Positions 8,274-19,200 of a stretch of 43,806 bases of DNA are shown piece by piece; position 1 is the first letter of the stretch, and each line of letters opens with the position of its first letter. The position numbers and the translations under genes were made by a program. The stretch is from Bacteroidia bacterium (GTDB taxonomy: Bacteria; Bacteroidota; Ignavibacteria; UBA10030), in NCBI GenBank assembly GCA_022180565.1, contig BQML01000017.1, positions 1 to 43,806 on the forward strand, read 5' to 3'. Under the pieces are notes generated by a model. That model did no database searches. It saw only the letters and a list, made by a program, of their open reading frames with translations, and had not been told where the DNA came from.

Positions 8274-10282
8274 CACCGATCGCTCCTCTTCACCGTTGCC
8301 TGGGCCGGTTGTGCCGGTGCGCTCTCGTTGCCCGAGAGGTCATACACCTGTACGCGATACCAGTCGCCCGGTTTGCCCTCCCGGTCCACCCAACGGGTCT
8401 CGCGCGTGAGTGATCGCGTAATCTCGACATAGGACCCTGTGGCAATGGGCGCCCGGAACACCCTGTATCCGGCAATGGACTCGGGTACCGGTTCCCAGGT
8501 CACGGCGATGCCGTTGTTGGTCGCCTCGGCCCGTATGTTTCTCACGGCCCGCGGGGGAGTGAAATCGCGAACCATCACCGTATCGCGCACTGACGGCGCG
8601 CTCTCGTAGCCGCTGGAATCCAGAGCGCTCACCCAATAAATGTACGTCGCCGGACTGGAAACCGACTCATCCCTGTATTCCCTCGTATCGCCGGGGACAA
8701 GTGTTCGAGTCGTGTCACGCGCCCCTTGGGTGCACCTGTGCACGATGAATGACGCGATCCCTTCCGGTTGGAGTTCACTCCAACGAACAATCACGCGGAT
8801 TCCCCGGTCGTTGAGTGCCGAGACACCCTGTGGCGCCGATGGTGGGGTGAGGCGCGGAATTACCATGTCAACCCAAACCGAATCGCTGACGTTGCGCGTG
8901 CTGTCTGCGGCTGAAACCCAGTAACGGTAAACGGCGCCTTCCTGAAATCCTTCCCCGGCTTCCCCATCGTCAAGAAATTGCGTCTCTCGAACATCTGTGC
9001 TGTTAATGCGCGTCGGCACATCGGGCGATCCGCGCACGAGCTTTTTTCTCATGATAATAAACGTTTGAAAATCGCGCGGGCGCTCCGGACTCTGCCACCG
9101 CAAGCGCACCCTGCGATCACGAAGGAACTCAGCCGTGAGACCTGTTGGCGTTGCAGGCGCCCATTGATCCTCAACCATCACCATTGCCGCGTTACTCGGT
9201 TTGCTTTCGTTGCCGCTTCGATCGACGGCAGTCACTCTGTAAAACCATGTCCCGCGCATGGCCGGGAGAGTCGTATCACGGAACAGCGTCTGAAGAAGAC
9301 CAAGGGGAAGTGTCGTCAGACGGTTCAGGGGGGCATTGTCATCGGCGCTCGCCGCTCGGTACACATGATATGCCGCCGCATCCGCCTCCACACTTACGGG
9401 CCATGTCACTTCGACGATCCGACGGTCGAGAAGACCCGCAGTAACATCGGTTGGCGGAGACGGAGGAACATTATCCTTCAGAACAATCCTGATCGCCGCG
9501 CTTGGCGGACCCAACTGACCCGTGATATCGACAGCCCTGATCACAATATTCAGCTCCTCGCCAACAGGCGCCCGGAAGGCGAAAGACTGCTTCTCCGAAG
9601 CTTCATTTCGCACAATAAGTCCCCGGTTCAGTCTTTCCTCCTTCCCCGTCGACAACTGCCGATACACGTCAAATCGGATAACATAATCATCACGTCCCCC
9701 CGCAGGAACCGGATAGTTCCATTGCAGGGAAACAAGATCCTCGCGATTTGAGTACTCAAGGCGGGAGGGCGGCTGAATGTTATGCGCGTTCAGTTGTTTC
9801 GTGATCTGATGCGATTCTCCGGTTTCATTCCCAAAAGGATCGACGACCGCAATGCGATAGGTTACACGCGATCCCAGCGGAACCCTGTGATCGACGAACA
9901 CCCTTCCCAACGCTCGGGCAACTTCCTGATAGGCGAACGTGTACAAACGCGCATCAACAGGTCTACTCCTCAGGCTCGCGAGAATCTCGGGCGCACTGCT
10001 TTCCTTGAAAGCCGCCTGAAGTTCCTCGAAGGCTCCGCCGATCATGGTTCGGAATTCTCCTCCGGAAACCGCGCCTTTCACAGGCTCCTCATTCAGCTTC
10101 TTCTCTGCACCGGATCCGGCCCTGCGATAGATATTGAAACCGTAGGATGGCGGGAGGTAAATCGAATGATAAATAAACACAGAGCTGTCGGGACGAACAG
10201 CAATGCGGAGGGTGTCCTGTGCGTTCACGGAAAGGCACAATAGAAACCATGCCGTAAGGATGCGATTTAGCTTCTGCTTCAT
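8273..10282 (-). CDS. Exported protein with five fibronectin type III domains
   Basis: A 669-residue protein with a signal peptide (MKQKLNRILTAWFLLCLSVNAQ, cleavage likely after NAQ or before it). Residues about 25-165 form an N-terminal region of unknown fold that includes VDHRVPLGSRVTYRIAVVD. Five Fn3 domains follow at roughly 170-270, 275-372, 376-482, 485-577 and 580-668. Each starts with a PPSxPxxVxA-type strand, has a central V-x-V-x-W, and ends in YxVxAxDxSGNES or a close variant. There is no T9SS tail and no transmembrane anchor, so it is probably periplasmic or held at the surface by a partner. The ATG at 10282 overlaps the upstream stop as ATGA, and its own stop overlaps the next start (TGATG), so it is firmly inside the operon. 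Fn3 arrays are spacers or protein-binding modules; no enzymatic motif is visible. Confidence 0.87.
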   Translation of the reverse strand: MKQKLNRILTAWFLLCLSVNAQDTLRIAVRPDSSVFIYHSIYLPPSYGFNIYRRAGSGAEKKLNEEPVKGAVSGGEFRTMIGGAFEELQAAFKESSAPEILASLRSRPVDARLYTFAYQEVARALGRVFVDHRVPLGSRVTYRIAVVDPFGNETGESHQITKQLNAHNIQPPSRLEYSNREDLVSLQWNYPVPAGGRDDYVIRFDVYRQLSTGKEERLNRGLIVRNEASEKQSFAFRAPVGEELNIVIRAVDITGQLGPPSAAIRIVLKDNVPPSPPTDVTAGLLDRRIVEVTWPVSVEADAAAYHVYRAASADDNAPLNRLTTLPLGLLQTLFRDTTLPAMRGTWFYRVTAVDRSGNESKPSNAAMVMVEDQWAPATPTGLTAEFLRDRRVRLRWQSPERPRDFQTFIIMRKKLVRGSPDVPTRINSTDVRETQFLDDGEAGEGFQEGAVYRYWVSAADSTRNVSDSVWVDMVIPRLTPPSAPQGVSALNDRGIRVIVRWSELQPEGIASFIVHRCTQGARDTTRTLVPGDTREYRDESVSSPATYIYWVSALDSSGYESAPSVRDTVMVRDFTPPRAVRNIRAEATNNGIAVTWEPVPESIAGYRVFRAPIATGSYVEITRSLTRETRWVDREGKPGDWYRVQVYDLSGNESAPAQPAQATVKRSDR

Positions 10283-13200
10283 CGTGTTGCTACCTGGGTT
10301 TCAGCACTGGATGTCTGTCCCATGTCGTTTGTCACGCGGACCGTAACTTTCAATCGCCTCCCCGCGTAGAGTTCCGAAGGATCGAGAATTTCTGTCGCCA
10401 TCGGACTTCCCAGCCACAGTCCGTTAGCAAACGACAGTCCGGCATCAGTCCAGTCCTTGACAACTTCGCCCGACTGAAGGTCTTCGACCTTGAAATGGAC
10501 GGCCCTCACACCGAACGCCGGATCGTGAATATTGGAGACCTGCATTCTCAGCATCGGCACGTTCCAGCCCCTTGTTTCCAGTCTTGCTGTTACAGAAGGT
10601 TGTGCCGGGGGGCGGGCAAGGAGGTCCAGATCCCGCGTCCCTTCCGTGACAAGTCCCTGGCCGTTCGTCAGCGCAATGTGGACGCGGACCTGTCTTCCGC
10701 GAAACGTGCGGCCTTCAAGGCTCAGGGGCGGACTGGAAATCATGGTGGGGTGTCGGAGCCATTGCGGATCGTACGAGACCTCTCCGGCCGTCAACTCCTC
10801 CCCGCTTTGCACATCAATCACCCGGTAGGCAAAGCCCTTAATCCCCGAGCCGGGGTCGTATGAGTCTTTCAGAACAATGGAAAGCACATCGACCCCGCCG
10901 GTAGAGGCAGTGGGACGGAGGTATTCCACGTCGAAAGAGCCGATGATCGGTGGAGTCGCGTCGCGGAGAATGAGTTCCCTGCCTCCGCTCGGAATAATGG
11001 CAGACGTCATACCCTGCCCGTTCACTGCGCGCATGTAGAAGTATATCGGACTTGCCGATTCCAGTCCCGCCGTATTTCGGATGACAAAGCCCGGTGCGAG
11101 ATTCCCTTCGAGCGGAATGTCGAACGCCTTTTCGGCAAAATCCACGGTTGTATCTCCGGGCCATGGACGCAGGTCCGTGCTGCCGGAGGGCATGAGAGAA
11201 CCGCCAGGGTCGGTGCCGACAGCATATTGGTACCCGCGAATCCCGGTCTCAGCGTCAAAGCCGGGGGATGTAATCCACAGAACGAGATTATCGTTGTAAT
11301 AACCGATTCTCGTCTGAGCGAAGTATGGCGGCGTGGGATCCGACACCGGCGGGTTTGGACCAATCGTAAAATACGACCAAGACCCCGCGTAGTTGATGGC
11401 CCGAACGTGGGCGTAGAACGGTTGGTACATTGTGCATCCAAGCTCCATCGCCGGTTGGGAAGACTTCCCGATATCACGGGGAGCATCGCTGAACGCAGAT
11501 TCCGGATCCGGATTCGCCGAGAGGAGAAATTCGTACTGATAGATTCCCGATTCAGGATCTGCGGCCTCCGGTACCCGTACGGTGACAGGAACGGGAGTGG
11601 GCCTCCACTGGTTTCGTCGGATGGCCTCAACTTCTTCCCATGGCTGAATCACCTCCGGACGGTTCAGCGCTGCGGTCGTACCGCCGATGATGGAAGGAGG
11701 AGGAACAATCCGATTCTGAGCGGTCACACTTCCTTGACCTTGAGAAAACACGGGCGGAGTATCGTCATAGCGAACCTCAAACCGGGAAACCGGACTTGTC
11801 AAGGCAAAACCGTTCGTCGCTCTTACAGAGACGGTATACGTCGGACCCGGCACCAGCGATAAACCTTCAACAGAAATGGGAAGCTCGTTTTCGCCGGTGC
11901 CCAGATCGATTTGCTGTCCAATGACGCTCTGCCACCATGACCCTCGGAACCTGTCGAACACATCTTCGATTCTCTTTCCTGAAGGCATCGGGGTCCAATC
12001 CATTGTCCTTGTGGGGTCCCCGTCGGTTCCGACTGCGGCCTCGAATGTTACCCGGCTTCCCGCAGGGTCAAAGCAGGATGCAACAAAGGGTATGGTCGGC
12101 CGCGATATCCAATACGAGCCGTTATATTGCCCAATCGGTACTTTTAGTTCCGGTTGAGTCGGAGGCTTGTATGTCGTAGTCGGAAGAATCCCGGTTTCAC
12201 CCGTTACGATGCCTTGTTCGCCATCACCTTCGGGGGCCACTGCCACCTCGAAATCCTCCGCCTTCGCGAGGAAGAGAGTGCCGCCCGGGCTTCGCACAGC
12301 CACCTCGAGGTCTATTCTTTGTTTCTTTTCAAAATATTGACCGAACGCATAATAGTCCATTGACGTACGATTCCCGACCGTTACGAGGACCGCATCGGGC
12401 CACCGCCTGATGGTAACAAGGGATTCCGTGATGGGTCCCGAAGGATGGCTGGCATTCCATGAGATATGGACGCGGTTGAAATGACGTATTCTTTCCGGCC
12501 GTATGGTCAACGCCGTGATTCTTGGAGGTTCGAGTGTCAGGGCGAGCTCACGCCGCTTTGACCGCAAGGTGGATACTTCATCCTGCGCCAATCGATCTCC
12601 CCTCCAGGAGAGAAACTGGTCTATGAGCGCGACCTGATTCTCAATCATCCGTCCTTTAATCGTGTACAGGCGGTTGACGCCTGCCGTGATTGCGGAGAAA
12701 CGTTCGCGGAGCGGTCCCCAGACCACGCTGCTGTGATTTCTCCAGACGCCGTCGGCCGCCTCCCGATGAACCTGCTTGAACGGATACATTCCGTAGAGCG
12801 GGAGGTAGTAATAGAGATCACGGGCCTTCTTTTCAAGCTCTTCCACGCGTCCGGCGTCCGAGAGACCGGAGAGGTAAGCATCATAGTGCGAGACATCCTG
12901 GGCGTATTCGGTTGTCTGTGCGAGCAAGGAATCCGATGCGGACGCCACACGCTTGATGTTCTGATATCGGTTCCGGGCATGTCGGCGAACAATATCGCGC
13001 GTGAAGCGTGTAGGGGCGGCGACGATGGAGCGTCGCTCCTCAGCGATCGCAGACCAGAGGTCCGAGGAGCGGGACATCAGGAAGTTAGCCGCTTTGTCGG
13101 CCCATGCCACGCTTTCATAATGGAATGAGGCCTGCAGAGCGTAATACTGTCCAATGGCGGCATACGTGTCGATAAGAACCGGAAGGAATTCGTTGACACC

Positions 13201-16200
13201 GTTATCCCCTGCCAAAAGAGTCTCCAGTCCGGCAAGTGCTTCAAATCCCTTTGTGATGGCCGAACGATAGTACTCATCGAGCGCTTCGGTGTCCTGCTTC
13301 ATTCCGTCCAGGCGTCTGACTTGTTGTTCCTCCAGTTCAGTATCAATGGAAAAGGAATACTGTTCCGTTTTATCTAACGGTGTCCGAAAATCAAGTTCCC
13401 CCTGCTCTTGAAACTGCTTCAATTCGAGCGCTCTAATCTCCAGTTCTGCCAATCGATCCGAGATTTCCGCGGCCCGCGTTTGCATTTCCGCAAGTTTCGC
13501 ATTCATCCGCTCGAAGGCAGCGGTTGCCTCCTGGTCGGTCGGCTGAGAGGGGGCAGCAAAGAGAGAATCTGCAATGGTCCTGTAGATCGGCCGCGCACCG
13601 TCGGGCCAGCTTTGTTCATCCCGGACCATCTGGTCGGCAAGCGACTTGCGCTCGGAATATGGTAACAGCCGCAGTTTCAGACCCGCCTGCTGAAGGTCCG
13701 CAAAGCTGAAGTTAAACCGATCGGCCTGTGCCGCGGCTATTTCGGCCTGGAGCGCCTGGGCTTCCCTGTTGAGGGACGCGACCTGATTCCTCGAATTCTC
13801 GATCATCTGCTCATACTGGGAATTGCGTCCTGTCCCTCCACTGATGCGGTTGTTTCGCACGGCCACCCAGAGTCCGATTCTTCCGTCGAACACGGCGAAC
13901 ACCTTTACGCGCGCGCTCGCCGCGGCATAGACAAGGTAACCACCGCCCTCGATAACAAGGGCCCCTTTCAGCGTTGCGCTGACGCTGACTATTCCTCCCA
14001 GAACGTCCGCCTTAATGCTCATTTCGGCATACACTCCCAGGCTCTGCGTCCGTGTGTAGTACCAGAACGACAGATCAAACCGTCCTTCGATCGTGATGAT
14101 GCTGACGTCCAGGCGCGCCGCATAACCAAGGTTGACAAGCAGGCCGCTGTTGCTGATGAGGAAATCACCGTGCATTGTGATAAACGACATGATGCGGATG
14201 TCGGCATTGCCCCAGGCGGCCCAGACAATACCCGTCGTATTCGGCCGTTTGCTGATGAAAAAATCGACCCTCACATTTCCGGTCGCCACAGGACTGTACA
14301 CGACGTCAACCCTCACGCCCCCTTCGATCGAAAACGATGCGTCTCCGGGACGGGGATACACAAACGTCAAGTACGCCCCGGCTGACAATCGCCCGGTCTG
14401 ATTCAGAATCGTGCCGTTGATGTCAATGCTCGCAAATTGATCCGTAACCATCAGCAGGGCATTACCCTGAACCGCGTAACCGGACGCTCCACCGACGAGC
14501 CCCACTTCGGCATACAGAAGCACTGCAAACAAAAGATTGTCCGCCTGCGGAAGACCGTTCGGATTGTTCGCCCTGAACTCTCCGCCGGTCATCTGGCTGA
14601 GACCGTTGAGTACTATCTGGAGGTCCTGGATTTCAGGCCTGTAAAAGAACCCCCCTCCCGCTCCGGTCAGGACGATCGTTCTCGGAACGATCGGGAGCAG
14701 GTCGATTTCTGCACCGGTGACGGCAAGGAATATCCCGAAACTGAGATCGTTGTTGCGGGTGGAGATCTTTCCCGATGCGAAGAAGCCGATATTCTGGACC
14801 TTCCCGATGCCGGAGACGCGAAGCAGAAATCCGGTGTTGTCCGACACGAACTCCAGATTGGCCCGCAGAGAGGCTGCATTGCCCATTTGGAAGTTTGCGT
14901 CGTCGATAAAGAACGCCGCACCCCCGTTCGTGTCACGATAGTACAAAACCTCTCGAACACCGCCGCTGAACGCGCCATTCCGTCCCAGACTGATCTGGAT
15001 GTTGTTGAACCGAAGATACTCCCGAACAGAAACCGCGGGAAGATTCTCTACAATCTCCTGTCCCCGACCGTTCACGGAGGCGCGAGTGCGGACCAATTGG
15101 AGTGGACCCTGGCCGTCTTCCTGCTTCCTGTATTCAAAGCCACCCAGTTCGAGGGACACGACATTGATCACATTCAAACTCACCGCTCCGCTCGGAGCCC
15201 CCCAATTCGTCACTCCATTCTCGCCGAACGTGAAACCCGAAAACCCGAAACTGCCTGAAACTCCCTGGAGATCCAGACTTGCGCGTCCGCCGATCCTTAT
15301 TTCAAACCTTCCGGGATCAGGAAGAGCGATGGAAGAAACGCTGAGGCTGAACATGCCCGCCTTGAATTCGAAGAGAGGATTTGCATCGCTCGCCTGAAGG
15401 TCCACGCGATACTGCAGACCCGTCTGGAAGTTATACCTGATTCCGTACTCTGTTCGGATATTCGAGGGATTCCCCAGCGAAAACACGCGTGCCCTCCCTT
15501 GACTGTCCGCATTCTGCCCTCCCGTTGGCCGACCCTGCGGGTGGACGTGGACGGCCGCCGTGGCGTACAGCGTAGTGTTGATCGGATTTGTCACATCAAA
15601 ATCCATCGCCGCGCCGGTAAGCTCGACCGTCGCAATGCCTGCCAGCGAAACCTCCGTGGCCGGATTATTGCCTATGCGCGGTGTAGGCCCGGGGTCAAAG
15701 GCAAATGTCGCCTGCAACGGTTCAATGACCTCTCCCCGATGATTGATCACCAGAGCAACACCCGAGCGCACAGCATGAGCGGTGTCTCCCCGTGTCGTAC
15801 CCGGCATAGGAAGTTCTACAGTCCCCCTCACGCCGAGCGTGAATGCCTCGTTTCGATACCCAACCGACAACTCGTTCAGCCAGAAAATATCGGGCAAGAC
15901 CTGAATGGGAGGACGACCGGCAAGGAGGTTCAGCTGTGCCTCACCGAGCGTGAAGGAGCCATCCGTACCGATCCGCAGGTCATGAAATTCAATCAATTCC
16001 TGCTGGTTCCCTTGGGCTCTCTGCTGTCGTCCAATCTTTGTGTCCAGCTTCCCGTCCATTCCCATGTACAGGACGTTGGTCTGGCTCGTGTACTCAACTC
16101 CAACTCGGTCAACGGTGAATGAGAGAAAGTCGCCAAACAGATTAAACGATTGCTGAACGTTGGCATTTGCAGTAATCTCAACCTTGTCACTCCCCAGATA

Positions 16201-19200
16201 CACCCGGTCGATGGAGATCGAGAAATTATCCCCGAGATCCGGAATGGCCAGCACACCTGCAAGCGTGAGCGCAAAGCGCTCGGGACTGACCGTCAGACTC
16301 GGCGGCGTATTGGGATTCTGCGTGAACACTGCCTTTGAGATCGGAATTCTGCCGTTCGGCAGATGATTCGCGTTCAATGTGAAATCCCAACGACGTTCTG
16401 CGGAATTGAAGATGGAAACGTAATGGAACTGCGCCCTCTGGTTGTTCACGAAACCGAAGAGTTTGCTTTCGAGATCGCCGCAGAATCCGAAACTTGCCGC
16501 CCCTGGTGTTATGGCGATGCGTACACCCCTCACATTCAGGCCAAGGGCGCTGTCACCCAGAACGACGGATGCGAGGGGCTGTTGAGACGAGGCGTTCTGC
16601 GCACGTTGTTGGGAAAACGTTCCAACATCGATCTGAGCAGCCTCGAATCCCTGCTCGGAGAACGTCAAGACCGAGGTGAGGGGAATATTGAGCCCCGTAA
16701 GTCGTGCCGGAACCGCCACCCGCGCGCCCGCGGTCAAACGGAATCCCGACCCGTCGCTCGCAAAACGAAGGACCGTGATATCAAAGGGAAAACCGTAAGA
16801 CGTGAGGTTCAAGGGGGAATTCTGAAGGTCAACCTCGATGGAACCGCCGATGATTTCATAGGTCGTCCCGTTCACGGTCACGTTGAATGCAACGTCAAGC
16901 TCCGGATGGCTCCCCGGGGAGCCAAGCGCCGTCAGAACGAGTTTCACCGTCTTTCCTGCCTTGGTCTGCAGACTTCGACCTGTGCCTTCTTGATTCGGGT
17001 TCCCAAGATCAACCAGAGAATTCCCTGCACTGTCCTTCAGGACCAGGTAGGCAATATTCGGACTTCCGAGATTGAGGCGCTCTGAGATCGGCAAGGCGGC
17101 AAGAGGGTTGTCGATGTGGAATCCCGTAATATCCAAAAAGGCAACGCGGCCACCCCCGGTGTTCATGTCCGCTCTTCCGGCTTTCACCCGAACGGGGTCA
17201 AAGCCGAGGAGGAAATCCTGGAACCGAAGAACAAGGCTCGTTTCAAACCGGCCGAGCGCATTCACATGCGCCGTGCTCGTCCCCGAAACGGACATACCAT
17301 CCTTTGTGATCTTTAGCCCCGTCGGCATTACAAGAAGGGCGCGATTGCTGTCCTCCCTCGCAAGCGAAGTTTTGCCCACAACGGTCCAGCGCATCGGACT
17401 GAGACCTATCTCGATGGAAAACCCTCCCTCGATCTGCACTTCCCCAGCCCGAATCTCTCCCCGTTCAAGGCCCAAGCGGAGATTTGCAAACGATGCACCG
17501 ATTCTCGTCTGAGCGAGCTTGAGCTCACCCGTGCCGTTCAGCGCAAGTCCGTCCGGAGAGACCGATGCCTGAGAGACCGCGAACCGGAACAAGGGATTGG
17601 CAGCCGGATACGCCCACTCGAGGTCGCGGAAAACGATATTGGATTGAAGGATGGAACCCGTCATAAGATCAACTTCGACAGTCCTCGTTGTCGGTGGGGC
17701 GGAATATCCCTGCGCGACAAGTCGGGCGGTTCCCTGACCTCCGGCGCGGGCGGATTGCCGTCCCTGGGCAACAGAGAAATCGAGATAGCCAGATTCAATC
17801 GACAGAGAGAGTGACCCTGCTCTGACGGGAGAGCAGAAGCGGAGGCCATCCACCCTCCCCTCAAAACTCGCCGTATCAACCAGGCTCAGGGAAATCTCAG
17901 GAGGTGGACAGGTGTCTCCGGGAAAGATCATCGGCGCATAGAGAATCCCGGTCATTCTGATGTCAAACGCCTGTGTCTCGTTTCTACGACTTAACGATCC
18001 GGCTATTCGGTGAACGCGAAAGCCGAGCTGATCCGTACCAAAAAGAACGAGGACACCGTTACCCTGGAACTCGTAGGGAATGAGAGACCCGGAAAGGAAC
18101 CGACCGTCTAACCCGACATCCTGAAGCGTCACAGGCGCATAGGCCAGTTGCCCGGCAGTGGGACGGAATCCCGGGAAGTTGACCTCGAAATCAAGCCGCG
18201 GGTTAAGTCCGTGAGGCGTGCCGGCCGACCAGTGAAACCAGTCGAAGGTCACGGCGGACATGCGGAAAGCAAAACAGCGGAGGGAAACGGGACCCGCAGT
18301 CAACGGCGGCGCTCTGAATCCCGGCGTGCTCTCGTTGAGAGTCTGTTCCGGAATGAAGAAACCAGAGGGACGAAGCTCAACATTCGAAAGATCCAGAACA
18401 AGCTCGTTCCCGCCGACAGGCACAAGCAGGGAGAGACCTGTTTCAAAAACAAAATCGAACCCTGCAAGAGGGTCATACGACAGCGAACGGATTTCGAGGC
18501 TTCGCCCCTTCAATTTCAGGTTTTCCAGATCAAGAGGCCGTTGTTCTTGCGGCATTGCAGGGGCGCTGCCCGTCAGAACGAAGCGTCCGTCCTGATTTGT
18601 CACTGCCGTGAAAGAAACTCTTGCCGCAATGCCTGCCTGTGATCCGAGCACAATACTGCCGGCGAGGGCATATTCGTAGCGCGGCCTCTCCCCGCTCAGA
18701 ATGTTGAAGTCAAGCGTCCCTGTGATGCCACCAAGACGCAACACAACCTTGTCGCTCCCCTTCACAAGTTGCAGACTTTTTCCCGCATTCTGAATCGCCA
18801 CGGCTCCCTGAGCGGAACCGCTTTCTGTAATCCTCAGACGAATCCGCTCCCCAAGCTCTTCACCAAAGATCATCGGTAGCCCAACGAAGTGTAACCCGCC
18901 TTCGGGCGTGAAATCGACGGCCTCCAGGCGCAGAGGTATTTGGCGATCCAGCAGGACGTTTCTCAGACTTTCGTCGAATCCGTCGCCGGCAATCCTTCCG
19001 GAACGGATTTGCTGTGAACCGGGGGCCAGCCGGAGATTCTCCAGTCGCACAGGGATCTCCGGCGCGCCGGTCAGGCAGTGCATAACCAAATGCAACTGTT
19101 CACCCTGCTTTGCGGTGATTGCAAGGCTCCCGTCCCCCGTTACGGAAATCTCTACGAGCCGCTCTCCTCCGCGCTTCAACGGGATGGAGGCAATGGAGGA